DNA of 18,519 bases, taken from Dehalococcoidales bacterium (lineage in GTDB: Bacteria > Chloroflexota > Dehalococcoidia > Dehalococcoidales > RBG-16-60-22). Both the position numbers and the translations under genes were made by a program. Positions 6,260 to 13,166 of this stretch are shown here, piece by piece; position 1 is the stretch's first letter; each line of letters opens with the position of its first letter. The stretch covers positions 1 through 18,519 of the forward strand of contig JAUWGD010000015.1 in assembly GCA_030606585.1 (NCBI GenBank), read 5' to 3'. The notes beneath the pieces are model-generated. The model ran no database searches. It was given only the letters and a program-made list of their open reading frames with translations, and was not told the DNA's origin.

Positions 6260-6287
6260 TTGACAAACAATCCCACCGTTGTATAAT
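6260..6287 (+). promoter_or_regulatory. toxin-antitoxin operon promoter
   Basis: Perfect hexamers TTGACA (6260-6265) and TATAAT (6282-6287) with a 16-base spacer. The predicted start near 6294 leaves a leader of only about 12 bases before ATG 6306, or about 24 before ATG 6318. Confidence 0.8.
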
Positions 6288-6305
6288 GTATGTATAGATG
6301 GATAG

Positions 6306-6599
6306 ATGGATGGATATATGGCGATTATAATAAAAGATGAAGATTTTACAGGAATAGCCAAAGGCGTGAAGGTAGATGGTAAGAGGCGAGTAGTTTTGCC
6401 GCCAGCCTTGGTACAAGAAGATATTACGTTTCACGTATATGCTAATAGTGTTGGGCAAATAATCCTTGACCCTCAAGTAACTATTCCAGCTTCTGAAGTA
6501 TGGGTATTCAATAATCCAGATGTTCTAGCATTAATTCAAAAAGGTCTTTCTGATGTTAAAGAGGGCAGGGTTTCAAAAATTGACCTTAACAATTTATAA
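6306..6599 (+). CDS. AbrB/MazE-like antitoxin
   Basis: A 97-residue antitoxin of a type II toxin-antitoxin pair. The N-terminal half has the swapped-hairpin DNA-binding pattern (GVKVDGKRRVVLPPALV, about 20-36, then ITFHVYANSVGQIILDP), and the C-terminal half (SEVWVFNNPDVLALIQKGL, then SDVKEGRV) is the toxin-binding tail seen in antitoxins paired with RelE/ParE toxins. It would neutralise the toxin and repress its own promoter. Two in-frame starts exist, 6306 and 6318; neither has a strong ribosome-binding site, and the first lies almost at the transcript's 5' end, so 6318 may be the real start. It sits in an AT-rich island and 9 bases before the toxin. Confidence 0.85.
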   Translation: MDGYMAIIIKDEDFTGIAKGVKVDGKRRVVLPPALVQEDITFHVYANSVGQIILDPQVTIPASEVWVFNNPDVLALIQKGLSDVKEGRVSKIDLNNL

Positions 6600-6608
6600 G
6601 GTTATGTC

Positions 6609-6902
6609 TTGTTTGAATTAAATTGGGCAGATACAGCTAAAGAAACCTATAATTCTCTTAAAATTAATAAGTCTCAGAATAAACAATATAAAGCTATCAA
6701 GAAGGCTATCAAATTATTAGCACAAAACCCTAGGCATCAAAGTCTTCAAACCCATGAATTTACGAGTCTCAAAGGACCTAATGGAGAAAAGGTTTTTGAG
6801 GCATATATAGAGCAAAATACTCCCGGGGCTTATAGACTTCTTTGGTATTATGGACCTGGTCGAGGTATAATCACGATTTTTGTGATTACTCCTCACCCAT
6901 AA
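6609..6902 (+). CDS. RelE/ParE superfamily toxin
   Basis: A 97-residue toxin partner of the upstream antitoxin. The fold signature is visible: an N-terminal strand and long basic helices (SQNKQYKAIKKAIKLLAQNP), then HEFTSLKGPNGEKVFEAYIE, the strand YRLLWYYGPGRGIITIFVIT and a terminal HP. Members of this superfamily cleave mRNA at the ribosome or poison gyrase; which applies here cannot be decided. The start is TTG at 6609, the only initiation codon available after the in-frame antitoxin stop at 6597-6599; AAGG (6598-6601) lies 7 bases upstream. The weak start fits toxin output kept below that of the antitoxin. No terminator is evident after it. Confidence 0.85.
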   Translation: MFELNWADTAKETYNSLKINKSQNKQYKAIKKAIKLLAQNPRHQSLQTHEFTSLKGPNGEKVFEAYIEQNTPGAYRLLWYYGPGRGIITIFVITPHP

Positions 6903-6982
6903 CCATTTACCCCACCTAGCCAATGCAATCCGCCGGATTATACCGGCCCCCGTCAATATAGTTGTAGAGGAGAACCGTTCCT

Positions 6983-7999
6983 ATGAAGTCACTCAACGTA
7001 CTCGTTATCGCTCCCGCGTTCGACAGGTCAGTACCATATGCCGACGAAGAAACCCTGCGGCGGATTGCTCTCGCCGGACCCGGAATAAATGTCATAGACG
7101 CTTCGGAGCTTGCCGTTGCCGAATACCGTGGGGATACGACCGCCAAAGGCAAGCTTGACGCCATGCTCGCGGAGGCCGAGGTTATTTACGGTCTTATCCT
7201 GCCTCAAAACCTCCTGGCGAGAGCTCCCAAACTGAAATGGTTCCAGACGTTATCCGCCGGGGTTGACCGCTTCGGCAAGATGGATATCTGGGATAGTCCG
7301 GTGACGATAACCAATGTTAGCGGCATCCATACCACGCCCATCGGAGAATTCGCTTTCCAGTTTATGCTCATGTTCGCCAAGGGGGCGCCGCAATGCTTCC
7401 AGATGAAGCAGAAACACGAGTGGAATAGGTTTATGCCCTCCGTGCTGCGCGACAAGACGGTGGGTATCGTGGGGCTGGGCAATATCGGACGGGAGATAGC
7501 CCGTCTATCCAAGGCCTTCGGCATGAGAGTCATCGCTACCCGCCGGTCGGCGACACAGCAAAAGCGGGCGAGGTATGTCGATATACTGCTGCCGGCAGGT
7601 CAGCTTAACCAATTACTATCGGAGAGCGACTATGTAATAGTCGCCACGCCGCTGACCCCGGAAACCAGGGGGCTTATCGGTGATAAGGAATTGCGGGCTA
7701 TGAAGCCCAGCGCCTGTATCATCAATATCGCCAGGGGCGGTATTATCGACGAAGAGGCGCTGATACGCGCCCTCGACGAGAAACGCATAGCCGGTGCCGG
7801 CCTGGATGTCGTCGCTAACGAACCCCTACCCCCCGAGAGCCCACTCTGGGACTTCGATAACGTTATCCTGAGTCCCCATGTTTCCGGCGGCATGGAAGAC
7901 TACATGGGGCAAGCCACCGGGATATTCTGCGAAAACCTTAAACGCTACCTGAACGGTGAAAAACTGCTGAATGTAATCGACAAGAAGAAAGGCTATTAA
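6983..7999 (+). CDS. D-2-hydroxyacid dehydrogenase (NAD-dependent)
   Basis: A 338-residue member of the D-isomer-specific 2-hydroxyacid dehydrogenase family, reducing 2-keto acids to D-2-hydroxyacids, or the reverse, with NAD(P)H in the cytosol. The nucleotide-binding motif GLGNIG is at 164-169 and the catalytic triad is complete: Arg251 in NIARGGIID, Glu280 in ANEPLPPES, His299 in SPHVSGG. After the binding-motif strand the residue context ATRRS lacks the acidic residue typical of strict NAD use and is basic, so NADP preference is possible. The start has AGAGGAGA about 10 bases upstream. It is followed after 29 bases by the NTF2-like gene, which is probably in the same transcript. The substrate is unknown. 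Confidence 0.93.
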   Translation: MKSLNVLVIAPAFDRSVPYADEETLRRIALAGPGINVIDASELAVAEYRGDTTAKGKLDAMLAEAEVIYGLILPQNLLARAPKLKWFQTLSAGVDRFGKMDIWDSPVTITNVSGIHTTPIGEFAFQFMLMFAKGAPQCFQMKQKHEWNRFMPSVLRDKTVGIVGLGNIGREIARLSKAFGMRVIATRRSATQQKRARYVDILLPAGQLNQLLSESDYVIVATPLTPETRGLIGDKELRAMKPSACIINIARGGIIDEEALIRALDEKRIAGAGLDVVANEPLPPESPLWDFDNVILSPHVSGGMEDYMGQATGIFCENLKRYLNGEKLLNVIDKKKGY

Positions 8000-8028
8000 A
8001 GGCTCTTATAAAAAGGAGGCAATAATAA

Positions 8029-8682
8029 ATGCCGATGACACTGGAAGAACTGGAAGCCGAGGTTAAACAACTCAAGGAGCAGGTAGCCGAGGGAGCCCGG
8101 GCTAAAGACTACCTGGAGATATGGAAGTTACAGTCGCTCTATTCACACCTGTACTACATCGGCAGGAGGGCGGAGATACCGTCCCTCTTCGCCCGGAAGA
8201 CACCGGGGGTATCCCTGGAAATAGAAGACAGCGGCGTCTACGAAGGTATCGAAGGCGTCAGGCGACTCTGGGGGACGATATTCAGCGAAAAGGCGCACAT
8301 GGTACCGGGGTTTCTCGCCATACACATGACCGTGAACCCCATCATCGAAATTAACAAGGACGGAACCAAGGCGAAGGGCATATGGCATTCCCACGGATTC
8401 GCCTCTATGGGACGGGGCGGTAACCTCACCCAGTTCCTGTGCCTGGGGAAATACGACATGGAGTATGTGAAAGAAGACGGCCAGTGGAAAATACTGAAGT
8501 TCGTCTACCGTCTCGGTTTCATGTGTCCTTACGAAAAAGGCTGGGTGGAAAACCCTCAGGCCGCCAGTATCGCCGCTTCGCCGGCGAACAGCCCCGATAA
8601 ACCCACCACCTACCATATGCCGTACGGCAAGGACCGGATAAATATCTTCGAGCCGCCGCCGCCGGAGCCTTATAACGATTAG
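8029..8682 (+). CDS. NTF2/SnoaL-like protein
   Basis: A 217-residue protein with an NTF2-like (SnoaL-type) cone-fold domain. After an N-terminal coiled-coil-like helix (LEELEAEVKQLKEQVAEGA) the usual helix-strand order is seen: the IWKLQSLYSHLYYIGRRAEI helix, GVYEGIEGVRRLW, then the sheet strands HMTVNPIIEI, KAKGIWHSHGFAS, YDMEYVKEDGQWKI and KFVYRLGF. Such proteins act as small-molecule isomerases, dehydratases or hydrolases, or bind ligands; the substrate is not deducible. The C-terminus is proline-rich (FEPPPPEPYND). AAAAAGGAGG lies about 9 bases before the ATG. It probably forms an operon with the dehydrogenase and overlaps the stop of the convergent MFS gene by 4 bases. Confidence 0.85.
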   Translation: MPMTLEELEAEVKQLKEQVAEGARAKDYLEIWKLQSLYSHLYYIGRRAEIPSLFARKTPGVSLEIEDSGVYEGIEGVRRLWGTIFSEKAHMVPGFLAIHMTVNPIIEINKDGTKAKGIWHSHGFASMGRGGNLTQFLCLGKYDMEYVKEDGQWKILKFVYRLGFMCPYEKGWVENPQAASIAASPANSPDKPTTYHMPYGKDRINIFEPPPPEPYND

Positions 8683-9941
8683 AGCTTAATCCCCAACTTC
8701 TTCGTCGGCCTTAGCATGACCATCAATATGAGGCCGATAATCCCCAGGGCGGCACATACCATAAAAGCCGGCTGATAACTTCCCGTTACGTCGCAGATAT
8801 AACCGATAATAACCGGGCCGACGGCGCCCCCGGCCGTAAAGCCGAGACCCATGACCCCGTAAATCAGGCCGTGAGAGGTCAACCCGAAAAGCCTGGCCAC
8901 CAGAGGTGACTCCGACGTGCCCATGCTGCCAAGACCCAGTCCAAAGACAACAGCGAACAGGTAAAACATCCATAACTCTTTAACCGGCACCAGCCACAAC
9001 AGGGCAGCGGTCGACAGGATAAAGCCGATAATAAGGGCCTTCCGGTTACCGATTCTATCACCTACAAGGCCGCCCAGCACGAAATTACCCACGATACCGA
9101 CGCCACCGTTGACCGCCAGCACGTTGGCGGCGTTGATATCCGATATTTCCAATCTGGTAATATGCGGCACAATGTGTACCATCATGCCATATGCGATATA
9201 GCCAAAGCAGAAAAATACTATAGCGACCAACCAGAATTGTACGGTATGAACAGCCTCTTTCAGAGAAAGGTCCCGAGAAACGTTATTATTCATCTCCGGT
9301 TGTTTTTCATTTACATCATCCGCGAATTTTTCAACCATGCCCGGGCTGCGCTTCAGGAACTGGGCCGCCAGTACAACAACAATAAATACGATAATACCCA
9401 GAATCATGTACGATTGGCGCCATTGATATTCAGCGATGAGACGGCTAATCGCCGGAGGGCCAATCATCTGGCCGAGAGTCAGTCCCGAGATAACAATCCC
9501 CGTCATCAGGCTTCGTCTCCCCGTAAACCACCTGGCGACGGTCGAAAGCAGCGGCACCCAGAGACCGCTCATACCGATACCTATTATTACTCCAAAGAAG
9601 AGATAGAGATGCCAGACCGTGCTGATTTGCGACATGAGGAAATACCCCACACCCAGAAGAACACCGCAAAACGTCACCACCAGACGGGGCCCGAATCTAT
9701 CGGTTAGTCCGCCCATGACGATACCCAGCAGGCCGCTGAAAATCGAAGAAAGAGAGTAGGCACCCGAGGTCACGGCTCTGGTCCACCCGAATTCATCCAG
9801 GAAAGAATTGAAAAATACGCCGAAGACAATATAAAGACCCCAGGAGACTACCATGATTATAAAGGCGGCTCCGACCACGAAATAGCCATAGAAAAACCGT
9901 GGTGGTGTCTCCGGGGGTTGGTAAGCTTCTCTACCGGTCAC
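8679..9941 (-). CDS. MFS transporter (monocarboxylate/OFA-like)
   Basis: A 420-residue major facilitator with about 12 hydrophobic helices in two halves. The loop 2-3 signature GGLTDRFGPR is at 77-86, and the matching loop in the second half reads GGLVGDRIGNRKA. The opening FFYGYFVVGAAFIIM and the FGVFFNSFLDEFGWTRAVTSG region resemble the oxalate/formate and monocarboxylate-type branch, which fits a neighbouring hydroxyacid dehydrogenase; the substrate is inferred only by context. A charged central loop (KRSPGMVEKFADDVNEKQPE) separates the halves. The start is GTG (9939-9941); AGGA lies about 12 bases upstream, and no in-frame ATG is close. It is convergent with the NTF2-like gene, overlapping by 4 bases. 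Confidence 0.92.
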   Translation of the reverse strand: MTGREAYQPPETPPRFFYGYFVVGAAFIIMVVSWGLYIVFGVFFNSFLDEFGWTRAVTSGAYSLSSIFSGLLGIVMGGLTDRFGPRLVVTFCGVLLGVGYFLMSQISTVWHLYLFFGVIIGIGMSGLWVPLLSTVARWFTGRRSLMTGIVISGLTLGQMIGPPAISRLIAEYQWRQSYMILGIIVFIVVVLAAQFLKRSPGMVEKFADDVNEKQPEMNNNVSRDLSLKEAVHTVQFWLVAIVFFCFGYIAYGMMVHIVPHITRLEISDINAANVLAVNGGVGIVGNFVLGGLVGDRIGNRKALIIGFILSTAALLWLVPVKELWMFYLFAVVFGLGLGSMGTSESPLVARLFGLTSHGLIYGVMGLGFTAGGAVGPVIIGYICDVTGSYQPAFMVCAALGIIGLILMVMLRPTKKLGIKL

Positions 9942-9984
9942 GCCAAAGCATTTCCTAACCAGCTCATACTGTCAGAATACCGAT

Positions 9985-9993
9985 ATTATAACA
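9985..9993 (-). promoter_or_regulatory. extended -10 promoter of the MFS gene
   Basis: On the minus strand TGTTATAAT is an ideal extended -10 element. No convincing -35 is present, as is common for this promoter type. The start near 9978 leaves a leader of about 37 bases. Confidence 0.45.
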
Positions 9994-10086
9994 TATAAAG
10001 TATGATATTCCCGTTCACAGGAAAATTGGATTGATTGTAAGGGTATATAGTGACAGGCGGCTACGGGTTATCAGGCAGGAAACCTG

Positions 10087-10443
10087 CTAACGTAGGATTT
10101 GCGTTACCTTGCCGTGGGCATCAAAGATATAAGTACTCCCCGAACTCAACGAACCGCCATCCACCGCCAGATAGTCCGCCAGTACGAGCGGCGGTGTATC
10201 ACTGGTCAGGACTTCGTTCATATCGGCGGTGGGGCCGACGGGCTCCAGAGTGCGGGTGTTACTATCACACAGCATTTCGATTACAGCCGTCTGGACGTTA
10301 TGCAACTCCGACCCTTGAGCGACGACACCTGTTTTAGCAATCATCTGACCGACACGCGGAATAGCAATAGCCGAGAGCGTGCCCAGTACGGCCACGATGA
10401 TAAAAATTTCCAGGAAAAACCCGGCTACCTTTTTTTCTTGCAT
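10087..10443 (-). CDS. type IV prepilin-like protein
   Basis: A 118-residue protein with a class III (prepilin) signal: a short basic leader MQEKKVAG, then a hydrophobic helix FFLEIFIIVAVLGTLSAIAIP. This matches the pilin consensus, so the product should be cleaved after Gly8 by a prepilin peptidase and assembled into a pilus or pseudopilus. The spacing is odd: three residues (FFL) instead of four separate the Gly from the conserved Glu, and the helix carries the I-A-I-P kink. The globular part is short and ends with the strand pair TYIFDAHGKVTQILR seen in minor pilins and pseudopilins. There is an A7 run right after the start codon. No good ribosome-binding site is visible. It is divergent from the receiver-domain gene. 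Confidence 0.8.
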   Translation of the reverse strand: MQEKKVAGFFLEIFIIVAVLGTLSAIAIPRVGQMIAKTGVVAQGSELHNVQTAVIEMLCDSNTRTLEPVGPTADMNEVLTSDTPPLVLADYLAVDGGSLSSGSTYIFDAHGKVTQILR

Positions 10444-10634
10444 ATTCCAAAGGTTCTGCGCCAGATGACAATTTCAGGTACTAACGCGCTATAGTACTAA
10501 TGTAATAGGTATTCGTTAAGTAAACATCAATAATAATCACTATTTTTAATAGGGGCTATCCCCCAATTTTGTAAACAATGGGAGTAAACCCTTAAACGAA
10601 ATTAAGGTTTTACTGCTTTTCAAGCATAGAGAAC
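10444..10634. promoter_or_regulatory. divergent intergenic region with repeated words
   Basis: This 191-bp AT-rich region lies between the pilin and receiver genes. GTACTAA occurs twice, 16 bases apart (10478-10484, 10494-10500). GTAAAC occurs three times (10520, 10571, 10584), and a GGGG-4-CCCC hairpin is at 10552-10563. AGTACTAATGTAAT (10493-10506) and TTTTGTAAACAATG (10567-10580) have close copies upstream of the HTH gene at 13026 and 12980. Clear promoters could not be assigned. Confidence 0.45.
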
Positions 10635-11045
10635 ATGTATTACATTAGATTTGTAAGGATGAGTAAAAAAGTTCTAATAATAAATAACGTTACCACTCGC
10701 CCGTTTATCCCCGAGCTTCTGATGGAAGCAGGATACGGGGTAGACGTGGTATCTGATTCCGATGCGGGCTTATGGCATCTGGATAATCAAGCCTGCGATG
10801 CCGTCATTGTGCTGGAAAGCCCCGCCGCTGAAAGCTGGCGGCTCTGCCAGAAAATACGGGGCCTTACCGCCATTCCCCTTATTATCATCAGCTCCAGCGC
10901 CAGCACCGAAACCTGTGTTAAGGCAATCAATGCCGGCGCCGACTACTTTATGAGGAAGCCCTTCGGCCCGCTGGAGTTCCTGTCCAGGGTCAATTCCCTG
11001 CTGCAACGCTCGCCGCTCCGCCAACCCGTGCCTATCGGCTCTTAA
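10635..11045 (+). CDS. stand-alone degenerate receiver-domain protein
   Basis: A 136-residue single receiver (CheY-like) domain with no output domain. The fold is clear: VLIINNVTTRPFIPELLMEA (strand 1/helix 1), DAVIVLE (strand 3), IPLIIISSS (strand 4), and YFMRKPFGPLEFLSRV with the conserved Lys108-Pro109 and helix 5. The acidic pocket is gone: the usual DD/DE after strand 1 is N17-N18, and the phospho-acceptor position after strand 3 is Leu60 (with Glu61 next to it). Normal phosphorylation is therefore unlikely and the domain may act as a pseudo-receiver. The start at 10635 is uncertain; ATG 10659 (MSKKVLII) gives the more usual N-terminus, though AAGG directly abuts it. The USP gene follows about 48 bases later. 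Confidence 0.85.
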   Translation: MYYIRFVRMSKKVLIINNVTTRPFIPELLMEAGYGVDVVSDSDAGLWHLDNQACDAVIVLESPAAESWRLCQKIRGLTAIPLIIISSSASTETCVKAINAGADYFMRKPFGPLEFLSRVNSLLQRSPLRQPVPIGS

Positions 11046-11093
11046 GATAAAGTCGTCGTGGCCGTACCTGGCCACAATAGGGGACACACGATT

Positions 11094-11936
11094 ATGAATA
11101 TATATAAAAAAGTGGTGGTACCGCTGGACGGCTCTCCGTTAGCCGAGGTAGCCCTGCCCTATGCCGAGGAGGTAGCCGGGAAGATGGGCTCCGAAATAGT
11201 CCTGTTAACGGTCCTATCTTCAGAAGAACCCGAGGAGTACCAGAACCACCAAAAATACTCCTCAGAAATGGTAGACACCACCCGACGCCAGGTTGAAAAA
11301 TACCTTGAGGATACGGGGGATAAGGCGACAAAGGTAGGTTCTGCCACGCGTGTCGGCAACCCCGCCGAGGGTATTCTGGACTATGTCGATAAGGGACAAA
11401 TGTGCCTGATTGTTATGGCAACCCACGGTCGTTCGGGCGTCGGCCGCTGGGCGGTGGGCAGCATCGCCGACAAAGTCGTCAGGGCAACCATCAGGCAGCC
11501 GCTACTTCTTATCAGGGCCAAGGGCACCCATCCGGATGTACGCGCCAAACGAATACTGAAGAAAGCCCTCATACCGCTGGACGGCTCTCCGGAAAGTGAA
11601 GCCGTAATCCCGTATTTGAGTGAGGTCGCGCAGAGTCTTCATATGGAACTCACCCTGCTCAGAGTAATTACCAAGAATAACGGTAACTTTGCCGGTGCCG
11701 ATGCCTATCTCCAGGGATGGTGCCGGAAATTCAAAGAAAAGGGTATTACCACGGGATACGAGGTGAGAGTCGGTTCGCCTGCCGAACAGATTATCGACCT
11801 CGCCGACGAACTTGCCAGCGACATGGTGGCCATGTCAACGCGCGGACAGACGGCTGTTAATCTCTGGAGTCTGGGCAGCGTAGCGCAAAAAGTCCTGCTC
11901 GGGGGCAATACCCCTCTCCTGCTGATAAAAGCCTGA
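11094..11936 (+). CDS. universal stress protein, two UspA domains
   Basis: A 280-residue tandem universal stress protein. Domain 1 (about 1-142) starts KKVVVPLDGSPLAEVALPYA and has the nucleotide-binding loop ATHGRSGVGRWAVGS; domain 2 (about 154-280) repeats this as KKALIPLDGSPESEAVIPYL and STRGQTAVNLWSLGS. Domain 1 keeps the glycines of the ATP-binding G-rich loop, while domain 2 has Gln-Thr-Ala in place of the second glycine region and may bind poorly. I chose ATG 11094 because GGGGA (11080-11084) precedes it by 9 bases; the frame extends to a GTG at 11058, which lacks a ribosome site. It probably shares a transcript with the receiver gene. The role is a general stress or energy-status response. 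Confidence 0.93.
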   Translation: MNIYKKVVVPLDGSPLAEVALPYAEEVAGKMGSEIVLLTVLSSEEPEEYQNHQKYSSEMVDTTRRQVEKYLEDTGDKATKVGSATRVGNPAEGILDYVDKGQMCLIVMATHGRSGVGRWAVGSIADKVVRATIRQPLLLIRAKGTHPDVRAKRILKKALIPLDGSPESEAVIPYLSEVAQSLHMELTLLRVITKNNGNFAGADAYLQGWCRKFKEKGITTGYEVRVGSPAEQIIDLADELASDMVAMSTRGQTAVNLWSLGSVAQKVLLGGNTPLLLIKA

Positions 11937-12028
11937 ACGCCAGGTTTATAACCGCACCCACAAACATTATTACTCCCCCACTCCAATCCAACGGACTTGC
12001 TTAATTCACCTATCTCTGCTATTTTGGA

Positions 12029-12042
12029 AACGACCGGTTGTT
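12029..12042. promoter_or_regulatory. near-palindrome before the glyoxalase II-like gene
   Basis: AAC-G-ACCGGT-T-GTT is symmetric at 12 of 14 positions and lies about 60 bases before the hydrolase start. A second small hairpin, TCCGG-AAAA-CCGGA, follows at 12056-12069. Either could be an operator; the evidence is symmetry only. Confidence 0.25.
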
Positions 12043-12100
12043 CACGCATTGGTACTCCGGAAAACCGGACACCCCCGATTAAGTGTAATGCTTCGTTGAT

Positions 12101-12760
12101 ATGGATGACAGGTTGATTATCAAAAGGCTGGTAGTAGGGTCACTGTCAGCCAACTGCTGGATAGTCGGCTCTGAGGCTGATGGAGAAGGTCTGGTAATCG
12201 ACCCCGGAGGTAATGCCGATGTTATTCAAAAAGCAATTACCGATTCCGGGCTGGACATCAGGATTATCGCGCTGACTCACGGCCACTCCGACCATATCGC
12301 TGCCCTTTACGAGATACAGGACAGGACCGGCGCCGAGGTGGCTATCCACGTGGCTGATGCCGATTTCCTCGAAGGTCACGGCTCTCACAGTTCCCAGTTC
12401 GGCATTTCCTATAAGACACCGCCCCCGCCGGACAGGCTGCTCCGTGAAGGAGATATTATAAAAATCGGCAGTTTGAGCTTCTCGGTAGTCCACACGCCGG
12501 GCCATACTCCCGGCAGCATCTGCCTGCTTACCGATGATAAAGTGTTTACCGGGGATACGCTTTTCCGCCGGGGTATCGGCACCACGCTGATGCCCGGAAG
12601 CAGCCGCAGCCAGCTGATAGACAGCATCAAAACCAGATTAATGGTACTGCCTGACAGCACCATCGTGTATCCCGGTCACGGACGGGAAACTACCATCGGC
12701 GCCGAACGCCGGGACAACCCCCATGTAACCGGTAAAAAAACCGGCTACGACTACTGGTAG
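12101..12760 (+). CDS. MBL-fold hydrolase, glyoxalase II-like
   Basis: A 219-residue cytosolic metallo-beta-lactamase-fold hydrolase of the glyoxalase II-like group. All binuclear metal ligands are present: THGHSDH (about 58-64), HTPGHTPGS with the third-site His, FTGDTLF with the bridging Asp, and YPGHGRETTIGAERRDNP with the last His. The end motif ERRDNP is typical of the small bacterial glyoxalase II-like proteins, which lack the C-terminal glutathione-binding domain, so a thioester or other hydrolysable substrate is likely but unnamed. The N-terminus RLVVGSLSANCWIVGSEADG is also characteristic. An in-frame TAA lies 15 bases upstream, so ATG 12101 is the first possible start, yet it has no recognisable ribosome-binding site. 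Confidence 0.92.
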   Translation: MDDRLIIKRLVVGSLSANCWIVGSEADGEGLVIDPGGNADVIQKAITDSGLDIRIIALTHGHSDHIAALYEIQDRTGAEVAIHVADADFLEGHGSHSSQFGISYKTPPPPDRLLREGDIIKIGSLSFSVVHTPGHTPGSICLLTDDKVFTGDTLFRRGIGTTLMPGSSRSQLIDSIKTRLMVLPDSTIVYPGHGRETTIGAERRDNPHVTGKKTGYDYW

Positions 12761-13166
12761 TCTCTATCAATCAAATCCTCTGCCATATTTATCATCCTCT
12801 TCGTTTCTAGGTTTAACTTTTTATAACTTCAACCCCTTAATCCCTTCAGGGTGAACCCCTTCTCCAACCAATCCTTTTTATTTACGTTCGTTGGAGAGGG
12901 GGATAGTCTATTTCCGGGGTCCGGTGCCCTTCTAATAATCCCCTTATTCCCCGGCCGGTATTTTTAGCGAATGTGACTTTTTTGTAAACGTTGTGTCGCG
13001 TTTTGTGACCCGTCTGTTAGCGCGCAGTACTAAAGTAATGCCAGCACTTTCGTCAATAAAGTTAACCACGTGAACAACGTAATTAACCTCAGGAAAACAA
13101 GATTAATAAACCAGTAGTTACACTCACGAAAACAGGATAGAGCCGTAATTCTAAGGAGGGCTAACT
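12761..13166. other. 406-bp gene-free region with hairpins and regulatory words
   Basis: I see no credible gene here. It holds CCCTTCAGGG (12842-12851), a strong long-loop hairpin at 12856-12902, a CCGGGG/CCCCGG pair at about 12914-12954, then a T/G-rich stretch with TTTTGTAAACGTTG (12980-12993), TTTTGTGAC (13001-13009) and AGTACTAAAGTAAT (13026-13039). The latter part presumably contains the promoter and operators of the HTH gene; no hexamer pair stood out. Confidence 0.5.
12856..12902. repeat. inverted repeat, 12-bp stem with one bulge
   Basis: CCCCTTCTCCAAC (12856-12868) pairs with GTTGGAGAGGGG (12890-12901) except for a single bulged T, with a 21-base loop. No T-tract follows on the plus strand, so it is not a plain terminator. 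It may end transcription of the upstream hydrolase, stabilise an RNA 3' end or be a remnant of a small mobile element. Confidence 0.55.

Noticed and set aside
6932..6947. GCCGG-ATTATA-CCGGC hairpin as terminator of the toxin-antitoxin operon.
   Set aside because: It has a short stem followed by C-rich sequence rather than a T-tract; a role in the dehydrogenase leader is equally possible.
8121..8616. Alternative frames on both strands within the NTF2-like gene.
   Set aside because: The 217-residue frame has a strong ribosome site and a recognisable fold; the others read as low-complexity Arg/Pro-rich shadows.
10075..10087. GCAGG-AAA-CCTGC hairpin at the pilin stop as a terminator.
   Set aside because: The stem is only 5 bp and no T-tract follows on the minus strand.
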